From Phascolarctobacterium sp. (GTDB lineage: Bacteria > Bacillota > Negativicutes > Acidaminococcales > Acidaminococcaceae): 64,000 nt of DNA. The stretch is from assembly GCA_003150755.1 (NCBI GenBank), contig QAMT01000002.1:186001-250000 (forward strand). Direction: 5' to 3'. Position numbers and translations under genes: made by a program. The notes under the pieces were generated by a model. It ran no database searches and was not told where the DNA came from. It was given only the letters and a program-made list of their open reading frames with translations. Positions 55,489 through 64,000 of the stretch are shown here, piece by piece. How positions within the stretch are numbered: position 1 is the stretch's first letter; every line of letters begins with the position of its first letter.

Positions 55489-57054
55489 TTATTCAGCCTG
55501 TTCTTTTTTGTCAGTCATGTTCATAAACGCCGCCTGCATCAGCAGATAGCGGTCTGTATAACGGTTAAGGCTTTTGCCCGTAATTTCTTCAATCTTTTTG
55601 ATACGGTAATAAACAGTGTTGATATGTACAAACAGCTTTTTGGCAACCTCCTCCAGCGTGCGCGAGTTGAAAATTGTTTCCAAAGTTTTTAAAAGGTCGT
55701 AATGATATTTTAAATCATAATTTTTAAGCGGCTCTAAAATATTTTTATAAATCCAGACTGCCTCCGGCGCATCTTTATAGCGCAGGCATAAAAGCTTCGG
55801 TATCCATTCCACAGCGTCAATCACGCCGCTGATGTTGTTTTCAATGATAATTTTGGCAGTCTGCAAAGCCAGGTCGTACTGGCCGGCAATCTCAGATAAG
55901 TTTTCAAAATAAGGCGTAATGATAATCCTGCCTGTTGTAAAAGTTTCCTGAAGATGCTTTTTAAAAATTTCCAGCAGCCTGTTGGGAATTATTACTATAT
56001 TCCAGTAGTCTTCTTCCAGAATAAGATGCTGGTGCGCGTATTTTTCGCAGTACAGTTTTAATTTGCGCAGCGAAATTGTTTTAGAAAACAGAATGATATT
56101 ATAGCGGTCTTTCTTTTCAAAGCCATATTCTTTAATTTTATCCAGCAAAATTTTTTGATGCGTCAGGTCGCCTGCTTTAAGCTCGTTCCACAGTTTAAGC
56201 AGCAGCCTGTTTTCGTTATCGTAGATTTCCCACATTTTTATCGAAAGAAAAGCCGCCGTCTGCTGGCAAAGCAGGCTTTCCTTGTGCGAAAGGAATTTGC
56301 TCTGCCGCACTTCGCCGCTGGCCGAAGTGTTGTAATTCAGCGGCAATACCAAAAGATAACCGACAATTGTATCGCGGGCATAGCAGAAAAACAGCCCCAT
56401 ATCCGGCTGCTCGTAGCCTTTGTAATACATCTCGCGGGTATATTGGCCGTTTTTGATTTTTTCTATATATTTTTCTATTAGTTTTGCATCTACGCTGGGC
56501 GCATTGCGTTTAGCCAACAGTTCAAACCTTTGGTTAAAAAGCAGCAGCGGATTTTTGACGTAATTGGCAAGTACGCCCAAAATAGCTGCCGCATGGTTTT
56601 CGGTAACGGATGTCTGCATAAAGTCCTGAAAGATTTTATTAAGTTCTATCAGCACAGTAGTGGCATAATCCTGAATCTCCACATTGATGACGTCGCTGAT
56701 TTCACCGAAATAAGTATCATAGCTGATTTCAAAAACAGCGATATTATATTTATCGGCAATTTCAATAACGCTTTGCGGAATTTTATTGATAAACCGTTTG
56801 GTTTTAATGCCTATGGCAGAAATGCGCTGAGCCAGTTTTTCAAAGCATTCGTCCTGTAATTCGGGCTTATTGGCAAAAGCGTACCAGGTAGTCAGCACAA
56901 ACTCTCCGCCTTTTACCCACTGCCATAAATCAGGAGCCTCAAGTACCATAACACGCTGTATGGTTTTATCCAAATCGGCATTTTTATTAACCAATTTTAA
57001 CCTTTTATTGAACCATTTTATTGTTTGTAATTTTTTAACTGTTACTGGCTTCAT
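55489..57054 (-). CDS. PucR-family transcriptional regulator (paralogue 1)
   Basis: A 521-residue regulator starting MKPVTVKKLQTIKWFNKRLKL; the ATG at 57054 has GAGGGG nine bases away. Domain order is PucR N-terminal domain (about 1-130; APDLWQWVKGGEFVLTTWYAF), a central GAF/GGDEF-like region (about 160-420) and a C-terminal PucR-type HTH: LETIFNSRTLEEVAKKLFVHINTVYYRIKKIEEITGK. The family includes activators of purine catabolism and CdaR-like regulators that respond to metabolites. It is a close paralogue of the gene at 57728. Confidence 0.9.
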   Translation of the reverse strand: MKPVTVKKLQTIKWFNKRLKLVNKNADLDKTIQRVMVLEAPDLWQWVKGGEFVLTTWYAFANKPELQDECFEKLAQRISAIGIKTKRFINKIPQSVIEIADKYNIAVFEISYDTYFGEISDVINVEIQDYATTVLIELNKIFQDFMQTSVTENHAAAILGVLANYVKNPLLLFNQRFELLAKRNAPSVDAKLIEKYIEKIKNGQYTREMYYKGYEQPDMGLFFCYARDTIVGYLLVLPLNYNTSASGEVRQSKFLSHKESLLCQQTAAFLSIKMWEIYDNENRLLLKLWNELKAGDLTHQKILLDKIKEYGFEKKDRYNIILFSKTISLRKLKLYCEKYAHQHLILEEDYWNIVIIPNRLLEIFKKHLQETFTTGRIIITPYFENLSEIAGQYDLALQTAKIIIENNISGVIDAVEWIPKLLCLRYKDAPEAVWIYKNILEPLKNYDLKYHYDLLKTLETIFNSRTLEEVAKKLFVHINTVYYRIKKIEEITGKSLNRYTDRYLLMQAAFMNMTDKKEQAE

Positions 57055-57251
57055 TTCAATCACCCCTCAGCCAGAAAATTTCACTCCATAAATATCTTAT
57101 CTTTCATTAAGTTTTGTTTAAATGTTACAACTTACAAAATATAATTATATTTTTTGTAGTCTTCTACATAATATAATTTCCTAAGATATGTGATATATTA
57201 TTTTTTGATAGGCTTATGCCAGAGTAAAAATCTTTTAAACGGGGCAAAGAA

Positions 57252-57300
57252 AAACCTTCCGCATAAAGAGCAGCAGGCTCTTCACGGAAGGTTTGTTTTA
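57252..57300. terminator. Strong branched hairpin, terminator-like
   Basis: AAACCTTCCG (57252-57261) pairs with CGGAAGGTTT (57285-57294), and inside AAGAGC pairs with GCTCTT. T-rich sequence follows on the plus strand and also on the minus strand. The transcript it ends is not evident on the plus strand. Confidence 0.7.
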
Positions 57301-57395
57301 ACTAACCGCAGCTTATTTTTTTATTTATGTAGACGGCATTGGCAAATCCAAATATCAGGACTGCCAACTGAAACAGCGCCGGGCTGTTTCTTTAA

Positions 57396-57548
57396 CTAAT
57401 GTATAAAAACTGTAACAACAAGCATCTGCATAAAGCCAAAAATAAAATTTATCAGCATCAGCGCTAAAATGCTTAATCTGCCGGTGTTTAAAGCCATATA
57501 AAACCAGGCTGTTAAAAATAAACCTTCACCAGCTGCTATCAGTTTCAA
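57396..57548 (-). CDS. Possible 50-residue membrane peptide or gene remnant
   Basis: A short frame with a TTG start reading MKLIAAGEGLFLTAWFYMAL and ending MLINFIFGFMQMLVVTVFIH (two hydrophobic stretches with an Arg between them). No good ribosome site is seen. The hydrophobic end resembles a membrane-protein C-terminus, so it could be the decayed tail of a lost transporter gene. Confidence 0.25.
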   Translation of the reverse strand: MKLIAAGEGLFLTAWFYMALNTGRLSILALMLINFIFGFMQMLVVTVFIH

Positions 57549-57727
57549 TTCCGATAAAAGTTTCAGTCATCTTCATTAGTCTATCAAGCTGCCGCCTGAT
57601 TTGTATTGAGGTTTTTTCATCCTCTGTAACTATTATAACACTTTTTGCACATTTTGGCTCAAGTTTATCGCATACTAAAAAAATATTGCCGCCTCTTTAT
57701 TTTTACATACAAAACCTAAACGCCGTT

Positions 57728-59257
57728 TTAATCTTTTTGCGCAGCGTTCATAAACGAGGCCTGCAAAAGCAAATACCTGTCGTTATAAACATTTAGGTTT
57801 TTGCCGGTAATTTCTTCTATCTTTTTTACCCTGTAATAAATAGTGTTGATGTGTACAAACAGTTTTTTAGCTGCTTCCTCCAGCGTCTGCGTATTAAAAA
57901 TAGCGTCCAGCGTACCGAGCAGGTCGTAATGGTATTTGGAATCGTATTCCTGCAGCGGCCTGAGGATATTTTTCCTTATCCACACAGCTTCGGGCGCATC
58001 CTGGTATCTAAGGCACAAGAGCTTGGGTATCCATTTTACGGCATCAATCACGCCGTTTATTTTATTTTGCGCAACAAGTTTTGCTGTTTGCAGCGCCAGA
58101 TTATACTGCGCAGAAATTTCCGCAAGGCTTTCAAAATAAGGCGTAATAATAATTCTGCCATTTTTAAATGTTTCGTCCAGATGATTTTTAAAAATTTCCA
58201 TAAATTTGTTTTGGATAATGACGACATTCCAGTAATCTTCTTCGATAATCAAATGCTGGCGTGCGTATTTTTCGCAGTATAGTTTTAATTTGCGCATTGC
58301 AATTGATTTGGAAAACAAAATTATGTTATATCTGTCTTTTTTCTCAAAACCGTACTCTTTAACCTTATCCAGTAAAATTTTCTGATGTGTCAGGTCGCCT
58401 GCTTTTAGTTCATTCCACAATTTTAAAATAAGCTTTTTCTCGTCGTCGTAGCTTTCCCACAGCTTAATGGCAAGAAAGGCCGCAGTCTGCTGGCAAAGCA
58501 GGCTTTTTTTATGGTCAAAATGCGATTCTTTGTCTTCGGCCAGCGGCAGCACAACCAGATAGCCTACAATAGTATCCCGTACATAGCAGAAAAACAGATT
58601 CATATCCGGGAACTGACAGCCTTTATAATACACATCCCGGCTGTATTCGTGCGCTTTGATTTTTTGGACGTAATTTTCGACAGTTTTTGGTTTAAGGCTG
58701 GCGTTGTTCCTCCCTGCTAAAAATTCGAAACGCCTGTTAAAAAGCAGCAGAGGATTTTTAATATAGCTGCCAAGTACGCCCAAAATGGCCGCTGCATGGT
58801 TTTCGTTGACGGATTTTTGCATAAAATCCTGAAAGATGCTGTTCAGTTCTACAAGTACGTTTGTTGTGTAGTTTTGTATTTCGTTATTGATAACTGCGTT
58901 CATTTCACGGAAAAATACATCGCGTTTAATTTCAAAGACGGCAATACCGTATTTGTCCGCAATGTCAATAATGCTTTGCGGAATTTTATCAATAAAACGC
59001 TTTGTTTTGATGCCGATAGCCGAAATACGCTGGGCAAGTTTTTCAAAGCACTTCTCCTGCAATTCCGGATTATATGAAAAAGCATGCCAGGTGGTAAGCA
59101 CAAATTCTCCGCCCTTGCACCACTCCCATAAGTCCGGCGCTTCCATGATAGTTACATGCTGGACTATTTTGTTTAAATCCGCATTTTTATTGACGAGTAC
59201 CGCCCTTTCATTAAACCATTTTATTGTTTGTAATTGTTTGATGGTTACCGGTTTCAT
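57728..59257 (-). CDS. PucR-family transcriptional regulator (paralogue 2)
   Basis: A 509-residue regulator starting MKPVTIKQLQTIKWFNERAVL, with GAGGAG before the ATG at 59257. It shares domain order and most of its sequence with the 55489 gene, for example HQKILLDKVKEYGFEKKDRYNIILFSK in the centre and IKKIEEITGKNLNVYNDRYLL at the end. It is divergent from the AtoE/thiolase operon, with 240 bases between, so it is the natural candidate regulator of that operon. Confidence 0.9.
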   Translation of the reverse strand: MKPVTIKQLQTIKWFNERAVLVNKNADLNKIVQHVTIMEAPDLWEWCKGGEFVLTTWHAFSYNPELQEKCFEKLAQRISAIGIKTKRFIDKIPQSIIDIADKYGIAVFEIKRDVFFREMNAVINNEIQNYTTNVLVELNSIFQDFMQKSVNENHAAAILGVLGSYIKNPLLLFNRRFEFLAGRNNASLKPKTVENYVQKIKAHEYSRDVYYKGCQFPDMNLFFCYVRDTIVGYLVVLPLAEDKESHFDHKKSLLCQQTAAFLAIKLWESYDDEKKLILKLWNELKAGDLTHQKILLDKVKEYGFEKKDRYNIILFSKSIAMRKLKLYCEKYARQHLIIEEDYWNVVIIQNKFMEIFKNHLDETFKNGRIIITPYFESLAEISAQYNLALQTAKLVAQNKINGVIDAVKWIPKLLCLRYQDAPEAVWIRKNILRPLQEYDSKYHYDLLGTLDAIFNTQTLEEAAKKLFVHINTIYYRVKKIEEITGKNLNVYNDRYLLLQASFMNAAQKD

Positions 59258-59499
59258 AAACCTCACTCCTCAACCGGCGTAATTTTTCTACAAACTATAA
59301 TATATTTTTCCCATTACTGTTCATATATTGCTGTTTACAAAAGTTAGTACCGGTTTTTTGTGTTTACCTACATATCAGTCAGAATAATTTATTTGTACAA
59401 TATTTGTAACGGCAGATACTCAAAGCGCGCTATGTTATCTGAAAAACAGCTTACTGCCTTATTTACAGCTGTTTTAACAAAACAAAGGAGGTAAAAACT

Positions 59500-60852
59500 G
59501 TGTTTAGAAAAATTACTGACGCCGTTGTACGTTTTTTAAAAGAATACCTGCCAAGCTCGTACTGGCTGGCCCTTATTCTTACTTTAATTGTTTTTCTCTA
59601 CGCTGCTATTTTCACAGACACTCCACTCGAAAAAATGTTTTCCATTACAGGCAAAGGCATGTTCCGCCTGCTGGCATTTACCATGCAGATGGTACTTATT
59701 TTAATTACCGGCTATGCGCTTGCTAAAGCGCCGATAGTTGTACGGTTTTTAAAATATCTGGCACGTTTGCCTAAAAATGCTACCCAGGCCATTATTTTTA
59801 CTGCCTTTATCGCGGCAGTATGCACCTATATCCACTGGGGTTTCGGCCTTGTTGCCGGTGCGCTTGTTGCCAAAGAAGTAGCTATTGTTAACTACGGTAA
59901 AAAAATCCACTATGCACTTTTAATTGCCGCAGCTTACAGCGGCAACCTGCTGCGCGGGCCTTCCAGTTCTGTATTTTTAGGCCCTACGGACCCCAACCAT
60001 GTAGCCGTTGACTTTGTAGGCGTTATCCCGCTGGCAGATACCCTGTATAACCCCTACAACATTGTCATGACGCTGATTTTGCTCTTTACCATTCCGTATA
60101 TGTTTAAATTTATGATGCCGGAAGAAAAAGATGTTGTAGAAATCAGCCCTAAAATTGTTGAGCAGGAATTGGAAGCCAGCCGCAAGGAAGCCGCTGCCAA
60201 ATCCAACAAAAAACCGCTCAGCGAAATGACCTTTGCCGAACGCATGGAAGAAAACTGGTCATTGCAGTTTATTATTGCCACCATCCTTTTAATTTACATT
60301 GTGCTTGATACAATGCGCACCATGAGCCTTAACCTCAGCATCAATATGATGATTTTAATATTTTTGGTTGCCGGCCTTTATGCCTATAAAACACCAGGCG
60401 CTTATGCCAAAGCAGTTAAGGATGCCTGCGGTACCTGCGACGGCATGATTTTGCAGTTCCCGTTTTATGCTGCCATTATGAATATGCTCAGCGAAACAGG
60501 GCTTTCTACGGCGCTTGCAGATTGGTTCGTAAATATTTCTACCGCCAACACCCTGCCGCTGAACGCATTTTACGCAGCAGGCCTGATTAACCTGTTTATT
60601 CCTTCCGGCGGCGGCCTGTGGGCAATTCAGGGCCCGATTATGCTGGAAGCAGCCAAAAACCTGGCAGCTGACCCGGCAGCAGTTATGATTGGTATGGGCT
60701 GGGGCGACTCCTGGACAAGCCAATTGCAGCCTTTCTGGGCATTGCCTCTTTTAGCGATTGCCGGTCTTGATGTTAACGACATTATGGGCTATTGCTTCTT
60801 CGTACTGGTATGGTCCGGTATTGTTATTTCGGCAACGCTGCTATTGTTGTAA
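59500..60852 (+). CDS. atoE: Short-chain fatty acid / carboxylate permease AtoE
   Basis: A 450-residue membrane protein with about 10-12 hydrophobic helices, of the AtoE (short-chain fatty acid:H+) family. Family-typical parts are SSYWLALILTLIVFLYAAIF, HWGFGLVAGALVAKEVAI, the GNLLRGPSSSVFLGPTDPN loop and LINLFIPSGGGLWAIQGPIM, where the polar helix interruption is thought to hold the substrate. AAAGGAGG precedes the start. First gene of the operon with thiolase and CoA-transferase genes, so its substrate is probably butyrate, acetoacetate or a similar acid. Confidence 0.9.
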   Translation: MFRKITDAVVRFLKEYLPSSYWLALILTLIVFLYAAIFTDTPLEKMFSITGKGMFRLLAFTMQMVLILITGYALAKAPIVVRFLKYLARLPKNATQAIIFTAFIAAVCTYIHWGFGLVAGALVAKEVAIVNYGKKIHYALLIAAAYSGNLLRGPSSSVFLGPTDPNHVAVDFVGVIPLADTLYNPYNIVMTLILLFTIPYMFKFMMPEEKDVVEISPKIVEQELEASRKEAAAKSNKKPLSEMTFAERMEENWSLQFIIATILLIYIVLDTMRTMSLNLSINMMILIFLVAGLYAYKTPGAYAKAVKDACGTCDGMILQFPFYAAIMNMLSETGLSTALADWFVNISTANTLPLNAFYAAGLINLFIPSGGGLWAIQGPIMLEAAKNLAADPAAVMIGMGWGDSWTSQLQPFWALPLLAIAGLDVNDIMGYCFFVLVWSGIVISATLLLL

Positions 60853-60894
60853 AAATCCATATTATTGCGATAAATCCGAACGGAGGTATTAACC

Positions 60895-62085
60895 ATGCAG
60901 GAAACCGTAATCCTTTCAGCAGTCAGAACACCTATCGGCAGCCTCGGCGGCAGCCTTAAAAATGTGCAGCCCGAAAAACTTCTGGAAACAGTGTTTACTG
61001 CTGCTATCGAAAAATCCCACGTAAGTGCGGACGCTATTGATGAAGTAATTGCCGGACAGACCAAACAATCCACTGACGCGCCCAATATTGCCCGCGTTTC
61101 GGCTTTGATGGCAAAGATTCCGGAAGAAATCCCGGCTTATACTGTTCACCGCCAGTGTGCATCCGGTATGCAGGCTATCTGGAACGGCGTGCAGGCAATT
61201 GCCTGCGGCGACGCTGATGTTATTCTGGCAGGAGGCGTAGAAAGCATGAGCACGGCGCCCTTTTATGTACGCGGAGCAAGGTTTGGCGTAGGCAGCGGCA
61301 ACGGTGTTTTTGTTGACCCTAACGTAGAAAGCCAGCCGCGTTCGCAGCCGAGCGATATTTACGGCGCTTTTAACATGATTCAGACAGCGGACAACGTAGC
61401 CCAAAAATATAATGTTTCGCGCAAGGACCAGGACAATTTTGCACTTACCAGCCAGCAGAATGCCATTGCTGCTATCGACAGCGGACGCTTTAAGGACGAA
61501 ATTGTGCCTGTAACCATTCCGCAGAAAAAAGGCGCAGTGCTTGTGTTTGATAAGGACGAATACCCCAAGCGCACCACCAATTCTGAAAAGCTGGCTGCGC
61601 TGCGCACCATTAACAAGGATGGCACCGTAACTGCCGGCAATGCTTCCGGGCGCAACGACGGCGCTGCTGCCGTAATGCTTGCCTCCAAAGCAAAAGCTGC
61701 CGAACTTGGCCTTAAACCGCTGGCTACCGTCAAAGCCTGCACCGCCGTGGGCGTTGACCCCAGATATATGGGCATCGGGCCTGTGCCTGCCGTTAAAAAA
61801 CTTTTGAAAAAGGTAAACTGGGATATTGAAGACATTGACCTTTTTGAAATCAACGAAGCCTTTGCCGCCCAGGCAGTAGCCTGCGCCAAAGAACTTAACC
61901 TGCCGCTCAACCGGCTGAATGTCAACGGCGGCGCTATCGCGCTCGGCCATCCGCTCGGCTGCTCCGGCACGCGCATTATTGTTACGCTTGTACACGAAAT
62001 GCTCAAACAGGGCAGTAAACGCGGCGTAGCTGCTATCTGCGTTGCAGGCGGCCTCGGCATGGCTGCCGCTATCGAAATAGAATAA
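60895..62085 (+). CDS. atoB: Acetyl-CoA C-acetyltransferase (thiolase)
   Basis: A 396-residue biosynthetic/degradative thiolase. Nucleophile Cys88 is in VHRQCASGMQAIW; the His and second Cys are in GGAIALGHPLGCSGTRI and ICVAGGLGMA. NEAFAAQA is also present. It interconverts two acetyl-CoA with acetoacetyl-CoA and CoA. GGAGG is upstream of the ATG. In the operon it would act after the CoA-transferase activates acetoacetate. Confidence 0.95.
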   Translation: MQETVILSAVRTPIGSLGGSLKNVQPEKLLETVFTAAIEKSHVSADAIDEVIAGQTKQSTDAPNIARVSALMAKIPEEIPAYTVHRQCASGMQAIWNGVQAIACGDADVILAGGVESMSTAPFYVRGARFGVGSGNGVFVDPNVESQPRSQPSDIYGAFNMIQTADNVAQKYNVSRKDQDNFALTSQQNAIAAIDSGRFKDEIVPVTIPQKKGAVLVFDKDEYPKRTTNSEKLAALRTINKDGTVTAGNASGRNDGAAAVMLASKAKAAELGLKPLATVKACTAVGVDPRYMGIGPVPAVKKLLKKVNWDIEDIDLFEINEAFAAQAVACAKELNLPLNRLNVNGGAIALGHPLGCSGTRIIVTLVHEMLKQGSKRGVAAICVAGGLGMAAAIEIE

Positions 62086-62101
62086 TCCGGAGGTAAGAAC
62101 A

Positions 62102-62776
62102 ATGGCTGTCAGCAAAGTAACCACTATCGAAGAAGCTATGTCCCATGTAAAAGACGGCGACCGCATTATGGTAGGCGGCTTCGGCCTGCGCGGCTGCCCC
62201 GATGACCTGATTGACGCGCTTGTGGCCGCACACCGCAAAGACCTTACCATTATCAGCAATGACCTCGGCTCGCCCAATGTCGGCCTGGGCCGCCTGCTTA
62301 CCGAAAACTGCATTAAAGCGCTTATCGGTACTTTTTATAACTGGAACTACGATGTAGCAGAAGCCAAAAACGCCGGACGCATTAATGCAACACTTGTACC
62401 GCAGGGCACTTTTGCCGAATCCATCCGCGCTGCCGGCTGCGGCATACCGGCCTACTATACGCTGGTTTCCGCAGGCACAAAGCTTGGCGAAGGCAAAGAA
62501 ACGCACAAATTTACCGTTGACGGCGTAGAACGCGAATACGTGCTGGAACAGGCAATTTATGCCGATGTAGCGCTTATCAAAGCCTATAAGGCAGATACGC
62601 TCGGCAATCTGATTTACTATAAATCTGCCCGCAATTTTAACCCTGCCATGGCTATGGCTGCCAAATACACCATTGCCCAGGTAGACGAAATTGTTGAACC
62701 CGGCGAACTTGACCCGGAAGCCATCATTACTCCGCACCTGTTTGTTAATGCAGTTGTACTTGGAGGTGGAAAATAA
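62102..62776 (+). CDS. atoD: CoA-transferase subunit A (AtoD/ScoA-like)
   Basis: A 224-residue 3-oxoacid-type CoA-transferase alpha subunit. It has VGGFGLRGCPDDLIDALV, the Gly-rich CoA-binding start, LTIISNDLGSPNVGLGRLL and PQGTFAESIRAAGCGIPAYYT. Subunit A works with subunit B as A2B2. CGGAGG precedes the ATG. It overlaps subunit B by one base. Confidence 0.92.
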   Translation: MAVSKVTTIEEAMSHVKDGDRIMVGGFGLRGCPDDLIDALVAAHRKDLTIISNDLGSPNVGLGRLLTENCIKALIGTFYNWNYDVAEAKNAGRINATLVPQGTFAESIRAAGCGIPAYYTLVSAGTKLGEGKETHKFTVDGVEREYVLEQAIYADVALIKAYKADTLGNLIYYKSARNFNPAMAMAAKYTIAQVDEIVEPGELDPEAIITPHLFVNAVVLGGGK

Positions 62777-63450
62777 TGCTTAATTTAACAAAGGACGAAA
62801 TCAATGCACGCATCGCCAAAAATATAGCTGCGCTTTTTAACCAGACAGACAAAATTACCGTTATCAACCTGGGCGTTGGTATGCCGACGCAGGTTTCCAA
62901 CTATATCACCAACGAAAAGGTATTTTTGCAGGCCGAAAACGGTATGCTGGGCGTAGGCCCGATTGCCACGGGCGACGAAATTGACCCGCAGCTGATTAAC
63001 GCCGGGCGCCAGCCTGTTAAGATGACCCCGGGCTGCTCGTTTTTTGACAGCACCACCTCCTTTGCCATGATTCGCGGCGGGCACATCGACGCCACCGTAT
63101 TGGGTGCCTTTGAAGTTGACCAGGACGCCAACGTAGCCAACTGGATAATCCCTAACGGCAAAATGTTCGGCGTCGGCGGTGCAATGGACCTTGTTGCCGG
63201 TGCCAAAGAAGTTATCATCGCCATGACCCACACCAGCAAAAAAGGCTCTAAACTTATTAAAAAATGCACGCTGCCGGTGACGGGCGTCGGCGAAGTAGAC
63301 GTTGTTATGACAGAACTCGGCATGTTCCGTTTTAAAAACGGCAAAGTTATTCTGGAAAAAATCGCGCCGGAAATTGATTTGGATTACATTAAAAGCGTTA
63401 CCGAGCTGGAATATGAAGTCAGCCCCGAGCTGAAACAAATGGAAAAATAA
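62776..63450 (+). CDS. atoA: CoA-transferase subunit B (AtoA/ScoB-like)
   Basis: A 224-residue beta subunit. The catalytic Glu54, which forms the glutamyl-CoA thioester, is in LQAENGMLGVGP. Other landmarks are NLGVGMPTQVSNYI, FFDSTTSFAMIRGGHIDATVLGAFEVD (cited in pieces by family) and PNGKMFGVGGAMDLVAGAK. GGAGG lies in the end of subunit A. The transferase can pass CoA between acetyl-CoA and butyrate or acetoacetate. Confidence 0.93.
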   Translation: MLNLTKDEINARIAKNIAALFNQTDKITVINLGVGMPTQVSNYITNEKVFLQAENGMLGVGPIATGDEIDPQLINAGRQPVKMTPGCSFFDSTTSFAMIRGGHIDATVLGAFEVDQDANVANWIIPNGKMFGVGGAMDLVAGAKEVIIAMTHTSKKGSKLIKKCTLPVTGVGEVDVVMTELGMFRFKNGKVILEKIAPEIDLDYIKSVTELEYEVSPELKQMEK

Positions 63451-63464
63451 CCCGGTAACATAAA

Positions 63465-63500
63465 AAGCGGCATAGCCAGTTGGTTATGCCGCTTATTTTA
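63465..63500 (+). terminator. Terminator of the AtoE/thiolase/CoA-transferase operon
   Basis: AAGCGGCATA (63465-63474) pairs with TATGCCGCTT (63485-63494), ten pairs with a ten-base loop, followed by ATTTTA. Confidence 0.85.
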
Positions 63501-63576
63501 GCTTTGCCCGCTTTTAAGTTTTTAAAAATAATTGCTTGCAGCTGCCCGGCAGTACCGCTACTTTATTCCTTTCAGC

Positions 63577-64000
63577 TTACAAGAGCAGCGTATGCGCGCG
63601 GTGCTGCCAGTCTGCGGTATCAGTGCCGCTTCCCTGTGCAAAATCATTTTTTCCGCCGCCACGCCCGTTAAAGAGTTCGTTGGCTTTTTTGCAATATTCC
63701 CGGCAGTCAGCGTTTACATTATCGCTGTGCCCAAACATATAATTTACCCTGCCGTTTGCTTCGTACACAACGCCAACCACAAGGTTTTCCATTGCCGTTA
63801 CCTTTTGCAGCAGCAGTTTGGCATCGGCGGCCGTTGCGTCCTCCGGCGTAACAACTACCAGACGGCTGCCGTCCGGCAAAACCCGCGCCGTGCTTAAAAA
63901 CTGCGGCAGCTGCGCATCGTACAGGGCCATAGTTTTTTCTTTTATACGCGCATTAAGCGCAGTAATTTCATTTTGCAGGCGCGCCACAGCGTCCGGCACC
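63577..64000 (-). CDS. DHHA1-domain protein (AlaRS C-terminus or AlaX-type editing protein), partial
   Basis: The last 140 or so residues of a protein that runs off the right edge. The segment begins with a coiled helix (VARLQNEITALNARIKEK), followed by a DHHA1 domain: RLVVVTPEDATAADAKLLLQ, VVGVVYEANGRVNYMFG and the glycine-rich NGRGGGKNDFAQGSG near the end, the same as in alanyl-tRNA synthetase. It could be the 3' end of alaS or of a long alanyl-tRNA editing protein; the deciding part is outside the window. The operon terminator at 63465 separates it from the convergent CoA-transferase gene. Confidence 0.85.
   Translation of the reverse strand, partial: VPDAVARLQNEITALNARIKEKTMALYDAQLPQFLSTARVLPDGSRLVVVTPEDATAADAKLLLQKVTAMENLVVGVVYEANGRVNYMFGHSDNVNADCREYCKKANELFNGRGGGKNDFAQGSGTDTADWQHRAHTLLL

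Larger units (their letters stand above)
57055..57727. other. Long spacer between PucR paralogues
   Basis: About 670 bases with no large gene. It holds a terminator-like double stem at 57252-57294 and a short hydrophobic frame at 57396-57548 (both listed separately); the rest is AT-rich and shows no other clear signal. The region may be the decayed remains of a gene once between the two regulators. Confidence 0.55.

Noticed and set aside
55489..59257. A single PucR gene split by a frameshift or insertion
   Set aside because: Both copies have complete N-terminal, central and HTH domains and their own start signals, so they are paralogues.

Overview
The window holds about 33.6 kb of an HK97-type siphovirus prophage (positions 1 to about 33,650, running off the left edge), followed by about 30 kb of host chromosome. 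The host looks like a low-to-mid-GC Firmicute. I infer Negativicutes, perhaps Acidaminococcaceae/Phascolarctobacterium-like, from the AtoE-type carboxylate permease with thiolase and CoA-transferase, the DUF1638 and TSCPD proteins, the CIRCE-controlled groESL and the paired PucR regulators. No rRNA or tRNA gene is present, so the assignment is tentative.

Prophage late genes (minus strand, read right to left from about 20,080 to 1): an HNH/P-loop protein, small and large terminase, a small membrane protein, portal, prohead protease, capsid (with a C-terminal Ig/FN3-like domain), head-tail connectors, tail terminator, major tail protein (also FN3-like), a tail assembly chaperone pair joined by a probable -1 frameshift at a lambda-type GGGAAAG site, tape measure, distal tail protein, tail hub, and receptor-binding or fibre proteins. 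The module ends in a complete-looking diversity-generating retroelement (DGR): a target protein whose C-terminal VR (1698-1813) matches a TR (1498-1613) with 15 substitutions, all at template adenines; a hairpin behind the target gene; a DGR-type reverse transcriptase; and a small overlapping downstream gene cut by the window edge. Lysis genes are not seen and probably lie to the left.

Prophage early genes (minus strand, 30,803 down to 20,245): a Cro-like repressor, small proteins, a PcfK-like protein (family related to the AcrIIA9 anti-Cas9 protein) next to PcfJ, a DUF3102 protein, a phage sliding clamp, a replication initiator carrying 12-bp-period iterons beside an AT-rich tract (a probable origin), a possible helicase loader, DUF3310 and a sigma-region-4-like regulator. 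Two plus-strand cargo genes with their own promoters (28,489 and 29,845) interrupt this operon. The lysogeny side (30,960-33,632, plus strand) has a CI-like repressor, a membrane-anchored DEDDh exonuclease and a tyrosine integrase. Three operator-like repeats lie between the divergent repressors.

The host part starts with a cluster of DnaA boxes (33,806-33,899). Then come the t6A genes tsaD-rimI-tsaB-tsaE, a GerMN lipoprotein, an AMIN/amidase, NnrD/NnrE, AcpS, a TSCPD protein, an aldehyde dehydrogenase, YbjQ and an AT-rich Mrr-type endonuclease. Next to Mrr is a compact par/Fst-like type I toxin-antitoxin locus (44,141-44,414) with a 29-codon toxin, a convergent antisense RNA gene, a shared terminator and direct repeats. 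After guaA, a DUF1638 gene and a MATE pump comes an operon of two PuuE-like deacetylases, a polar amino-acid ABC transporter and an Asp/Glu/hydantoin racemase-family protein, which suggests use of a cyclic amide or imide compound. GroES/GroEL, two PucR paralogues, a short-chain fatty-acid operon (AtoE, thiolase, CoA-transferase A/B) and the end of an AlaRS/AlaX-type DHHA1 protein complete the window.
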